Of a DNA stretch of 33,082 bases, positions 9,672 to 17,726 are shown in pieces. The translations under genes were made by a program, and so were the position numbers. The notes below the pieces were generated by a model that did not search any database, was not told the origin of the DNA, and saw only the letters and a list, made by a program, of their open reading frames with translations. The stretch comes from Anaerolineales bacterium (GTDB lineage Bacteria > Chloroflexota > Anaerolineae > Anaerolineales > E44-bin32): assembly GCA_004376895.1 (NCBI GenBank), contig SOIH01000224.1:1-33082 (forward strand). The letters run 5' to 3'. Positions within the stretch are counted from its first letter, which is position 1; every line of letters starts with the position of its first letter.

Positions 9672-10904
9672 ATGTCGGAACAGAACGTAGAGATCACAGT
9701 AGACGAACTTCGGCACCTAGTCTCAGACCGGGCGCTAGAAGGCGAGACCATGCTGCTGAACATGGGACCCCAGCATCCCAGCACTCATGGGGTATTGCGG
9801 CTCCTGTTAGAGCTCGATGGTGAGCGTATCGTCTCTTGTGTCCCTGATATTGGGTTTCTGCATACGGGGATTGAAAAGAACATGGAAGCCAAAGCGTACG
9901 AAAAAGTTTTGGTGATGACTGATCGCATGGATTATCTCAATAACCTGGGCAATAACCTGTGCTACTGCCTGGCAGTTGAGAAGCTGGTCGATCTGGATGT
10001 CCCTGAACGGGCGATGGCGATCCGGGTCCTGCTCGTCGAACTGCAGCGCATCGCCTCACACCTCGTTTTCCTGGCGACACATGGCCTCGATACGGGCGCG
10101 ATGTCTATATTCCTGTACTGCTTCCGCGAGCGTGAGGTCATCCTGGATATTTTTGAGATGTGTTCTGGAGCGAGGATGATGACCTCCTTCTTCAGACCTG
10201 GTGGTCTATGGCGGGATGTCCCCGATGGGTTTGAGGAGACGGTGCGTTCTTTCATTGAATACTTCCCGAAGCGGATCAAGCAGTATGAAGATCTTCTAAC
10301 CAAGAATCCGATTTATACCCATCGAACGAAGGGAATTGGCGCCATCTCCAGTGAAGAGGCGCTTAAGTGGGGGCTGACAGGACCTCAATTGCGAGCGACT
10401 GGATTGGCGTGGGATTTGAGAAAATCGAACCCCTATAGCGGATATGAGCGCTATGATTTTGATATCCCTGTCGGGGTAAATGGAGATACATACGACCGTT
10501 ATACCGTCCGTATCGGCGAGATGCGCCAATCGCTGCGGATTGTCGAACAGGCTCTGGATACTCTCCCAGGTGGACCTGTTCGCAGTGACAATCGTAAGTT
10601 CGTGCCTCCGCCGCGGTCCGAATTAAGCCACAGTATGGAAGCTGTTATCCATCATTTCAAATTGTGGACTGAGGGCTTTTCCGCACCCAAAGGATCTGTT
10701 TTCGTCGCCATAGAATCTGCGCGCGGGGAGTTGGGGTGCTACCTGGAAGGGGACGGCGGACCGAAGCCCTACCGAGTGCATTTCCGAACGCCGAGTTTTG
10801 CGACCCTGCAAACGCTGCCAATGCTCTGTAAGGATCACCTTGTTGCAGATGTTGTTGCAATCATCAGCAGTCTCGACCCGGTGTTAGGAGATTCAGATCG
10901 GTAA
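9672..10904 (+). CDS. nuoD: NADH-quinone oxidoreductase subunit D
   Basis: NuoD is the 49-kDa subunit that with NuoB forms the quinone-reduction site. The 410-residue protein has the loop QHPSTHG (34-40); its H39 and the later Y88 in DRMDYLNNLGNN match the two residues that contact the quinone headgroup in Thermus Nqo4. It ends with the family's usual DPVLGDSDR, so it is complete. The ATG at 9672 has GAGG nine bases upstream. A 119-base gap to nuoE follows, the longest inside the operon. Confidence 0.96.
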   Translation: MSEQNVEITVDELRHLVSDRALEGETMLLNMGPQHPSTHGVLRLLLELDGERIVSCVPDIGFLHTGIEKNMEAKAYEKVLVMTDRMDYLNNLGNNLCYCLAVEKLVDLDVPERAMAIRVLLVELQRIASHLVFLATHGLDTGAMSIFLYCFREREVILDIFEMCSGARMMTSFFRPGGLWRDVPDGFEETVRSFIEYFPKRIKQYEDLLTKNPIYTHRTKGIGAISSEEALKWGLTGPQLRATGLAWDLRKSNPYSGYERYDFDIPVGVNGDTYDRYTVRIGEMRQSLRIVEQALDTLPGGPVRSDNRKFVPPPRSELSHSMEAVIHHFKLWTEGFSAPKGSVFVAIESARGELGCYLEGDGGPKPYRVHFRTPSFATLQTLPMLCKDHLVADVVAIISSLDPVLGDSDR

Positions 10905-10922
10905 AAGGTGGATCAAAACGAA

Positions 10923-10945
10923 AGACGCAACTATCTTGCGCGTCT
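10923..10945 (+). repeat. Hairpin in the nuoD-nuoE gap
   Basis: AGACGC (10923-10928) pairs with GCGTCT (10940-10945), and AA/TT can continue the stem past a two-base bulge, leaving a five-base loop. It starts 18 bases after the nuoD stop and has no T-tract. Confidence 0.35.
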
Positions 10946-10988
10946 GAAAACACACAACTGACTTGAATGGATTTGAAGAGCCGATACC

Positions 10989-11033
10989 ATGAGTGAAGCT
11001 ATTGCGAATCAGGAGCTCATGCATTGCTGGTAA
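10989..11033 (+). other. Possible 14-codon leader frame before nuoE
   Basis: An ATG at 10989 opens a 14-codon frame ending at TAA 11031-11033, so it overlaps the nuoE start by ten bases in another frame. Its own ribosome site is weak (GAAGAG about nine bases upstream). It could couple translation into nuoE, or may be chance. Confidence 0.2.
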
Positions 11034-11524
11034 ATAAGTACCCCAAAGAGATCGATCGAATTCTCGACAAATTCCCGCCGGAGCGGAAGCGCGCAGCAGC
11101 GCTGCCGCTGCTCTACCTTGCGCAGCGGGAATACGGCCATGTTTCAAAGGAAGCGATTCGAGAAGTCGCCGGTATCTTGGATGTCGATCCAACACAGGTC
11201 GGAGGCCTTGTTGGCTTTTATTCACTCCTCCACGCCAAGCCCGGTGGGAAATATCGCATTCAGGTTTGTACGGATCTCCCTTGTGCATTGCGCGGCGCGG
11301 AGGAATTCGCTGAGGAGTTATGCGATAACCTGCGGATTAAAATGGGCGAGACGACAGAAGATGGTTTGATCACGGTCGAAGAAGTCAAGTGCCTGGCCGG
11401 TTGTGATAAAGCACCGATGTTTCAACTTCAGGCGCCGGATGGAATCAATTACTTTGAAAACCAAGATCTCGAATCGGCCCTGGAACTGATCGAGGAACTT
11501 CGACAGAGGGGTGACGATGCCTGA
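11024..11524 (+). CDS. nuoE: NADH-quinone oxidoreductase subunit E
   Basis: NuoE is the 24-kDa thioredoxin-like subunit that carries the [2Fe-2S] cluster N1a in the NADH-oxidising module. The 166-residue product has the expected ligands C82 and C87 (CTDLPC, C-x4-C) and C123 and C127 (CLAGC, C-x3-C), after a helical N-terminal domain. The start is TTG at 11024, supported by AGGAG (11011-11015) eight bases upstream. An in-frame ATG with a ribosome site is not available nearby. Its end overlaps nuoF by eight bases, which suggests translational coupling. Confidence 0.94.
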   Translation: MLVNKYPKEIDRILDKFPPERKRAAALPLLYLAQREYGHVSKEAIREVAGILDVDPTQVGGLVGFYSLLHAKPGGKYRIQVCTDLPCALRGAEEFAEELCDNLRIKMGETTEDGLITVEEVKCLAGCDKAPMFQLQAPDGINYFENQDLESALELIEELRQRGDDA

Positions 11525-12773
11525 ACATATCTTGTTGCGGCACCGGGACATCCCCGATATCGCGGATCTCGATGTATATCTGAAGCACGATGGATTTAAA
11601 GCGTTCGAAGACGTCGTTAAAAATCAAACCCCTGAGCAAGTGATTGAAACTGTAAAAACAGCGAATTTGCGCGGCCGCGGCGGCGCTGGATTCCCGGCGG
11701 GTGTCAAGTGGAGTTTCCTCACCCCCGGTGTTTTCCCTCGCTATGTCGTTGCCAATGCGGATGAGTCAGAACCCGGCACGTTTAAAGACCGCGAGATTAT
11801 GGAGGGCAACCCCTACCAATTTCTCGAGGGCGTCGCTATTTGCTCGTACGCCGCGCAAGCCAATACTGCTTACATCTACTGCCGCGGAGAATTTTGGGAC
11901 CTAGCGCAAGAACTTGAAGGCAAGATTGAAGCTCTAAATAAACGCGGCCTTCTGGGCGAAGATCTTTTCGATACGGACTACAGTTTGAGAATCTACGTCC
12001 ATCTTGGCGCTGGCGCTTATATCTGTGGAGAAGAGACTGCGCTGCTGTCATCTATGGAAGGGGATATCGGGCATCCACGGCTGCGCCCGCCATTCCCTGC
12101 GGCTGAGGGACTCTTTGCAAAACCCACGGTTATAAACAACGTTGAGACTCTAACTAACCTGCCTCCTATTATCAATAAAGGGGCGGATTGGTACCGCTCA
12201 ATCGGTACGGAGAAGAGCACCGGACCTAAAATCTTTTCCCTTTCGGGTCACGTGGAACGTCCGGGCAATTATGAGCTTCCATTCGGGACTACTTTCCGTG
12301 AACTCATTTTCGAGCACGGCGGTGGGATTCGCGACGGGAAGGCGATCAAAGGGATCCTGCCAGCAGGCGCATCAGCGCCGCTACTGCCAGCAACGGACGA
12401 AGTCCTGGACACGCCGATGGATTATGAATCCGTGCCGAAGGTGGGATCGCAGCTTGGCTCAGCCTCGGTCATCGTGCTTGACGAGACTGTCGATATTGCC
12501 TGGATGGCATATAAGACCACAAGCTTCTTTAAGCACGAATCGTGTGGGAAATGCGCTCCTTGTCGTGAGGGCACATATTGGATGTATCACATACTGAATC
12601 GTTTTCAGAACGGCAACGCAGCACCCACGGATATCGATCTATTAAATCGAGTTGCTCTTGGAATCCAGGGGAAGTGTTTCTGTGCGCTGGGCGAATTTTC
12701 GATCACACCGGTAGTTGCCGGTATTGAGCATTTCAGAAGCGATTTCGAGGCCCTCACCGGGGATGGGAAATGA
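11517..12773 (+). CDS. nuoF: NADH-quinone oxidoreductase subunit F
   Basis: NuoF binds NADH and FMN and carries [4Fe-4S] cluster N3, so electrons enter complex I here. In the 418-residue product, GRGGAGFPAG (53-62) is the FMN/NADH glycine-rich loop and SCGKCAPCREG supplies C343, C346 and C349, with C389 in FCALGEF as the fourth ligand. An extra cysteine, C387, sits two residues before that. The ATG at 11517 is preferred to the GTG six bases earlier because AGAGGGG lies five bases before it. The stop overlaps the nuoG ATG by four bases. Confidence 0.96.
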   Translation: MPEHILLRHRDIPDIADLDVYLKHDGFKAFEDVVKNQTPEQVIETVKTANLRGRGGAGFPAGVKWSFLTPGVFPRYVVANADESEPGTFKDREIMEGNPYQFLEGVAICSYAAQANTAYIYCRGEFWDLAQELEGKIEALNKRGLLGEDLFDTDYSLRIYVHLGAGAYICGEETALLSSMEGDIGHPRLRPPFPAAEGLFAKPTVINNVETLTNLPPIINKGADWYRSIGTEKSTGPKIFSLSGHVERPGNYELPFGTTFRELIFEHGGGIRDGKAIKGILPAGASAPLLPATDEVLDTPMDYESVPKVGSQLGSASVIVLDETVDIAWMAYKTTSFFKHESCGKCAPCREGTYWMYHILNRFQNGNAAPTDIDLLNRVALGIQGKCFCALGEFSITPVVAGIEHFRSDFEALTGDGK

Positions 12774-15280
12774 GCGAAGAGCTGGTACAGCTGAAGATCG
12801 ACGATATTGACGTTCGTGTCCCCAAGGGCACGCTGGTTGTCAATGCTGCAAAGCAAGCAGGGATTGAAATCCCGGTCTTTTGCCATCACCCAAAGATCGA
12901 GTCAGTCGGCATGTGCCGGATGTGCTTGGTTGAAATTGGAACCCCGAAGCGCGATCGCAGCACCGGCGAGAATATATTAGACAAAAGCGGACAACCCCAG
13001 ATTGAATTCTGGCCGAAGCTGGAGACCTCCTGCACGATGCCTGTAAGCGAGGGAATGGTTGTAAAGGTCTCAAGCGATAAAGCAGTCGAAGGTCGTAAGC
13101 AAATCCTTGAATTTTTGCTAACTTCCCACCCACTCGATTGTCCAGTTTGTGACAAGGGCGGAGAGTGTTCCCTGCAAGATTTGGCGATGGGGCATGGCTC
13201 CGGAGAGAGTCGCTTCCTCCTTGATGATAAAAAGCACCAGGATAAGCATGTCCAGCTAGGTGATTTGATAGTTCTCGATAGGGAACGCTGCGTCCAGTGT
13301 GCGCGCTGTATACGCTATCAGGAGGAAGTTACCGGCGATCCGGTTTTGGCCTTCGCTGAGCGAGGTCGCAACATTGAGATCGTCACGTTCTCCGACCCTG
13401 GTTTTGACTCCTATTTTTCGGGGAATACAACAGATATTTGCCCGGTCGGTGCGCTAACGACTGCAGATTTTCGCTTTGGCGCACGATCCTGGGAAATGGA
13501 CGCTACCGCTTCGATCTGTACGCATTGCCCGGTAGGATGTAATTTGATGTTAAACACTCGCCGGGAGGCGAGTGCGAACGGTCGGCAAGTGATTAAGCGC
13601 GTGATGCCGCGCCAGAATGAACGGGTTAACGAGATCTGGATCTGCGATAAGGGGCGGTTTGCACACCATTTCGCGACCAGTGATGAACGGTTAACCAAAC
13701 CACTTGTTCGAATAGACGGAAAACTTGTTAAAACGAGCTGGAAAAAAGCGCTTGAGCGCGCCGCAGAGGGATTGAAAGCGGCGGGTGAAGATGTTGTGGG
13801 GCTAGCCAGTGGGCGGGTTTCAAACGAGGATCTATACTACTTCCACTCGCTCTTGAAATCGGTTGGTGGACAAGCGGTTCTCTCCGATCCACAAGCAGGT
13901 GGGGAGTTAGTCCAGCAGGTCGGTGTCGGCCAGGGTACGGACTTGGGTGCTCTGGGCGCAGGGGATGCCATTCTTGTCATCGCCTCTGATCTGCATGAAG
14001 AAGCTCCTATCTGGTGGCAGCGGGTTATGGGCGCGGCAAAACGCGGCGCCGCATTGGTCGTCGCCAATGCTCGTAAGACGCGTTTGGACGATTACGCTGT
14101 GCATAAAGTGCGCTATCGCTATCAAGAAGCGGCGCGCACAGGTCTCGGTTTGCTTCATGCAATTACAGGCGCCAAGGATCTATCGAAATTCTCCGGTGAT
14201 GAACCGCTGAAATCGGCGGCAAAGGCGCTGGCGGAAGCCGAGAATCTGGTGATTTTCTATGGTGTGGAAGGTTTAACCTACGCTGAATCGAAATCTCTCT
14301 CTGAGGCATGCGCGGCCATACTCGTTGAAACGAAAAACGTAGGGAGAGCACAAAACGGATTGATAGCCGTCTGGCCAAAGAGCAATACGCAGGGCGCATG
14401 GGATATGGGATTACGACCTGCGGAGGAAGATCTGGAAAATGCACTCGCTAGCGCAAAAGCAGTGTATATCATGGCGGTTGATCCCGTCGGTGATGATCCA
14501 AGTCTTGCCGAGAGCCTTGAAGGAGATCGTTTCCTTGTTGTCCAGGAATTGTTCATGACGCAGACGGCGGAGCTTGCTGATGTCGTGCTTCCCGCTGAAT
14601 CATTTATAGAACGTGAGGGCACGTTCACTTCGGGTGAACGACGGGTGCAGCGGTTCTATCCAGCTGTGAAGGCTCTGGGTGAGGCGAAAGCGGATTGGCG
14701 TATTATCACCTCCCTGGCAGCGAATTTAGGTTTAGAGCTTGAGAGCTCATCGGCTGCAGCCGTATTCCTCCAAATCGCCGATTCGAACGAGGCCTACACT
14801 GAGTTAAGCTATCAGAGCTTGGCGGAGGTCGAAGAGCAATGGCCGCCTGTTGGAGAAAATGATTTGTATTTCGGCGGAACGACTTTCAAGAACCGCCAAG
14901 GTCTGGGTGTGCAGCTCGCACCCGCAGCTGAGAAAGATCAATCTATTAAAATCAAGTGGAGCGTTCCTCCAGAATTCAAGAGTAAGAAAGGATTGCTGCT
15001 GGTACCGGTTGTTGAGCTGTATGATCGCGGCGCTACCGTAATTCCCTCGGAGATACTTCACCCGCGCCTTGCGTCGCCTTTACTCCGGATGAGCCTGAAG
15101 GACGCTAAAAGCGTCGGTGTTGTCCAGGGTGCCCAGATTGAACTGCTGATAGACGGACGCACAGAGGAACTGCAAGCAATTGCAGAAGAAGGTGTTCCAG
15201 ATGGTGTTGTCTTACTCGGTCGTGGTCTTGGCGTTCCCATTGCTGAGCCGGGATACGTTGAAGTGAGACTTAAGGCTTAA
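12770..15280 (+). CDS. nuoG: NADH-quinone oxidoreductase subunit G
   Basis: NuoG is the large iron-sulfur subunit of the NADH module, related to molybdopterin oxidoreductases. The 836 residues show the [2Fe-2S] N1b ligands C38, C49, C52 and C88; the N5 site H120, C124, C127 and C133; the N4 site C174, C177, C180 and C224; and four further cysteines, C250, C253, C257 and C292, in the arrangement of the off-pathway cluster N7. The long C-terminal part (about 300-836) is the molybdopterin-like fold that binds no cofactor in complex I. The gene starts at ATG 12770, four bases inside nuoF, and ends 11 bases before nuoH. Confidence 0.95.
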   Translation: MSEELVQLKIDDIDVRVPKGTLVVNAAKQAGIEIPVFCHHPKIESVGMCRMCLVEIGTPKRDRSTGENILDKSGQPQIEFWPKLETSCTMPVSEGMVVKVSSDKAVEGRKQILEFLLTSHPLDCPVCDKGGECSLQDLAMGHGSGESRFLLDDKKHQDKHVQLGDLIVLDRERCVQCARCIRYQEEVTGDPVLAFAERGRNIEIVTFSDPGFDSYFSGNTTDICPVGALTTADFRFGARSWEMDATASICTHCPVGCNLMLNTRREASANGRQVIKRVMPRQNERVNEIWICDKGRFAHHFATSDERLTKPLVRIDGKLVKTSWKKALERAAEGLKAAGEDVVGLASGRVSNEDLYYFHSLLKSVGGQAVLSDPQAGGELVQQVGVGQGTDLGALGAGDAILVIASDLHEEAPIWWQRVMGAAKRGAALVVANARKTRLDDYAVHKVRYRYQEAARTGLGLLHAITGAKDLSKFSGDEPLKSAAKALAEAENLVIFYGVEGLTYAESKSLSEACAAILVETKNVGRAQNGLIAVWPKSNTQGAWDMGLRPAEEDLENALASAKAVYIMAVDPVGDDPSLAESLEGDRFLVVQELFMTQTAELADVVLPAESFIEREGTFTSGERRVQRFYPAVKALGEAKADWRIITSLAANLGLELESSSAAAVFLQIADSNEAYTELSYQSLAEVEEQWPPVGENDLYFGGTTFKNRQGLGVQLAPAAEKDQSIKIKWSVPPEFKSKKGLLLVPVVELYDRGATVIPSEILHPRLASPLLRMSLKDAKSVGVVQGAQIELLIDGRTEELQAIAEEGVPDGVVLLGRGLGVPIAEPGYVEVRLKA

Positions 15281-15291
15281 CGAGGAAACCT

Positions 15292-16302
15292 ATGAGCCTG
15301 GCGTTATTAATTGAGTGGGCGATTAAATCTGTTGTGATCTTCGGGATCATTCTGGGTGGATTCGCCTATCTCACGCTCTTCGAACGGCGCGTGTTGGCGA
15401 GGATGCAGACGCGAATTGGTCCCAACCGGGCTGGTCCCTGGGGCCTTCTTCAGCCAGTGGCGGATGGTATTAAATTGATTTTCAATGAGGAGCTGATCCC
15501 GGAGCAGGCGGATAGGGTGCTATTCTTATTAGCTCCCGTGATCACTGTAGTTCCCGCATTGATCATCCTTGCGGTTATACCGCTCGGTCCAGAAGTTACG
15601 CTCTTCGGGCGGAGTTACTACCTGGGGTTGGCTTCAAACGTCAACGTGGGTGTGCTTTATATTCTCGCCGTCGCCTCAATCGCCGTATACGGCATTGTGA
15701 TCGCGGGATGGGCTTCGGGCAATAAGTACGCATTGATGGGGGGCGTGCGTTCAACGGCGCAGATGGTGAGCTACGAGTTGGCGCTCGCCCTAGCCTTTGT
15801 TGGTCCCATCATGTTGGCTGGATCAATGAGCGTTGATGCCATCATCGAAGGGCAGAGGCAGTTAGTATGGTACTTCTTAGTCCAGCCGCTTGGTTTCGTA
15901 ATATTTGTAATTGCAGCGGTCGCTGAAATTAACCGCTCGCCTTTTGACATGCCTGAAGCCGAGCAGGAACTCGTGGCGGGTTATCACGCCGAATATTCAG
16001 GCATGAAATTCGCGCTCTTCTTCATGGCTGAGTATGGCAAGATGATCGCAGTCAGCTTCATCGCCGCGACCATGTTCCTCGGCGGCTATCTGGGGCCGTT
16101 TCTCGACCGGTGGCCTTTGCTGGGTCCTATTTACCTCTTTATAAAAGTCGTCGCCTTGCTCTTCTTTATTGTCTGGTTACGGGCAACTTTTCCGCGTTTT
16201 CGTTATGACCAATTGATGGCGTTCGGTTGGAAGATTTTGCTGCCCCTTGGTCTGTTGAATGTGGTGATTACCGGTGTGTTCATTGTGCTGGTGGGAGGCT
16301 AG
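15292..16302 (+). CDS. nuoH: NADH-quinone oxidoreductase subunit H
   Basis: NuoH is the membrane subunit (ND1 homologue) that joins the two arms and lines the quinone chamber. Its 336 residues hold about eight transmembrane helices. Conserved features are ERRVLARMQ (31-39), the RIGPNRAGPWGLLQP segment (41-55) and the acidic loop AEINRSPFDMPEAEQELV (211-228), which is important for coupling. The ATG at 15292 has GAGG six bases upstream. It lies four bases from nuoI, whose ribosome site sits inside the last nuoH codons. Confidence 0.96.
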   Translation: MSLALLIEWAIKSVVIFGIILGGFAYLTLFERRVLARMQTRIGPNRAGPWGLLQPVADGIKLIFNEELIPEQADRVLFLLAPVITVVPALIILAVIPLGPEVTLFGRSYYLGLASNVNVGVLYILAVASIAVYGIVIAGWASGNKYALMGGVRSTAQMVSYELALALAFVGPIMLAGSMSVDAIIEGQRQLVWYFLVQPLGFVIFVIAAVAEINRSPFDMPEAEQELVAGYHAEYSGMKFALFFMAEYGKMIAVSFIAATMFLGGYLGPFLDRWPLLGPIYLFIKVVALLFFIVWLRATFPRFRYDQLMAFGWKILLPLGLLNVVITGVFIVLVGG

Positions 16303-16305
16303 CGA

Positions 16306-16851
16306 ATGAATTTGACGGGGTTCTTGCGCGGCTTGTGGGCAGCATTTCTCAGCATGTTTGAACTGCTGCGCGGTCTGTGGACAACCTTCCGCAGCATGTT
16401 CGAGACGCCAGTTACCTATCAATATCCTGAAGTGAAGAGACCAGTCCGTGAACGTTTTAAGGGTCGGCATGTGCTGAAACGTTACGATAACGGACTGGAG
16501 AAGTGCATTGGCTGCGCGCTCTGTGCGGCGGCTTGTCCGGCGGATGCCATCTTCGTGGAAGCGTCGGAGAATACCGATGAAGAACGCTACTCTCCCGGAG
16601 ATCGCTACGCTAGCACCTATGAAATCAATCTAATGCGCTGTATCTTCTGTGGATACTGTGAGGATGCATGCCCAACGGAAGCCATCGTGTTGGAGCACCA
16701 ATATGAGCTCTCGTTCACAAACCGGCGGGATGCGATTTATACAAAAGAATTGCTGATCGTCCCCGTTCCCACAGGTGGGAAACCGACGCCGCAAAGTGTG
16801 CCTGTCGGGATGTATAACCGAGCAATCCCAGAGATGAAGGATCCGGCGTGA
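16306..16851 (+). CDS. nuoI: NADH-quinone oxidoreductase subunit I with duplicated N-terminal helix
   Basis: NuoI carries the [4Fe-4S] clusters N6a and N6b that feed N2. In the 181-residue product the two ferredoxin motifs are C67, C70, C73, C77 and C112, C115, C118, C122. The ATG at 16306 follows GGGAGG at a seven-base spacing. The N-terminus is odd: residues 6-19 (FLRGLWAAFLSMFE) and 20-33 (LLRGLWTTFRSMFE) are 10/14 identical, while the family normally has one such amphipathic segment before the PVTYQYPE motif seen here at 35-42. The DNA units are 30/42 identical, so the duplication is not recent. The extra turn of helix probably lies on the membrane next to NuoH. Confidence 0.95.
   Translation: MNLTGFLRGLWAAFLSMFELLRGLWTTFRSMFETPVTYQYPEVKRPVRERFKGRHVLKRYDNGLEKCIGCALCAAACPADAIFVEASENTDEERYSPGDRYASTYEINLMRCIFCGYCEDACPTEAIVLEHQYELSFTNRRDAIYTKELLIVPVPTGGKPTPQSVPVGMYNRAIPEMKDPA
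16321..16404 (+). repeat. 42-bp tandem duplication inside nuoI
   Basis: Units 16321-16362 and 16363-16404 share 30 of 42 bases by direct comparison and encode 14-residue repeats with 10 identical residues. The reading frame is kept. Several of the differences are synonymous, which suggests both copies are under protein-level selection. Confidence 0.85.
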
Positions 16852-16866
16852 GAACCAACCTTATGG

Positions 16867-17391
16867 ATGCTATTAATGACGATTGATCTGGTTTTATTCC
16901 TTGGATTGGCGCTAATCGCTGTTGTGGCTGCCATTGCCATGATTGTGAGTCGCAGCGCGATCTATTCAGCGTTGTTCCTGGTCTTAAATTTCCTCACCGT
17001 CGCCACGCTATATTTGCTCCTGAACGCGGCTTTTATCGCCGTTGTGCAGATCACGGTCTACGCTGGAGCGATTATGGTGCTTTTCCTCTTCGTCATTATG
17101 CTGCTGGGGCCAGAGAGAGAAAGTATCGATGGAGGAATCCGCTGGCAGGTACCATTGGCGACCGTCATGGGGCTCGCCCTTGCCGGTGAACTGGCGTATG
17201 TATTGTTGCGAAATGACATTGTACAGGGACCGTTGGCTGATCTTTCTGCCGAGTTCGGCAGTCCGGCATCCATCGGCCGGGTATTATTCAGTGAATATCT
17301 CGTCCCCTTTGAGGTGACTTCGATCCTCTTGCTCGTCGCTATGATTGGCGCAATTGTGATCACACGTAAGCAGAGGAGGGAAAGAAAATGA
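16867..17391 (+). CDS. nuoJ: NADH-quinone oxidoreductase subunit J
   Basis: NuoJ (ND6 homologue) is a five-helix membrane subunit whose third helix takes part in coupling quinone reduction to proton pumping. The 174-residue product has the conserved [15 protein letters not shown] stretch. ATG 16867 is used; ATG 16876 in the same frame would remove only three residues, and neither has a clear ribosome site, so the start is uncertain. It lies 15 bases after nuoI and overlaps nuoK by four bases. Confidence 0.93.
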   Translation: MLLMTIDLVLFLGLALIAVVAAIAMIVSRSAIYSALFLVLNFLTVATLYLLLNAAFIAVVQITVYAGAIMVLFLFVIMLLGPERESIDGGIRWQVPLATVMGLALAGELAYVLLRNDIVQGPLADLSAEFGSPASIGRVLFSEYLVPFEVTSILLLVAMIGAIVITRKQRRERK

Positions 17392-17705
17392 ACATTCCCC
17401 CAGCCTATGTGCTCACACTCTCAGGGATTCTCTTTGCACTCGGCGTCGTAGGGGTTCTGATCCGCCGGAATGCCATTGTTATTTTCATGTCGATCGAGTT
17501 AATGCTCAACTCGGCGAATCTCGCGCTAATCGCTTCCGCGCGTATGCTGGCACCGGCGCAGGAAGCGTTGAGAGGGCATGTGTTTGTATTCTTCGTGATC
17601 GCCGTAGCAGCCGCGGAGGTCGCTGTGGGGCTGGCGCTGATTGTGGCGATCTTCCGCAGCAAAGAAAGCATCGATGTCGATGAGGTGAGCAGTTTGCGAG
17701 GTTAG
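17388..17705 (+). CDS. nuoK: NADH-quinone oxidoreductase subunit K
   Basis: NuoK (ND4L homologue) is a three-helix membrane subunit in the proton path. In the 105-residue product the two conserved intramembrane glutamates fit E37 ([11 protein letters not shown]) and E77 ([11 protein letters not shown]). The ATG at 17388 overlaps the nuoJ stop (ATGA) and has a strong GAGGAGGG seven bases upstream. nuoL starts 21 bases after its stop. Confidence 0.95.
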   Translation: MNIPPAYVLTLSGILFALGVVGVLIRRNAIVIFMSIELMLNSANLALIASARMLAPAQEALRGHVFVFFVIAVAAAEVAVGLALIVAIFRSKESIDVDEVSSLRG

Positions 17706-17726
17706 CCTCGCCTGCGGAGGGATTGG

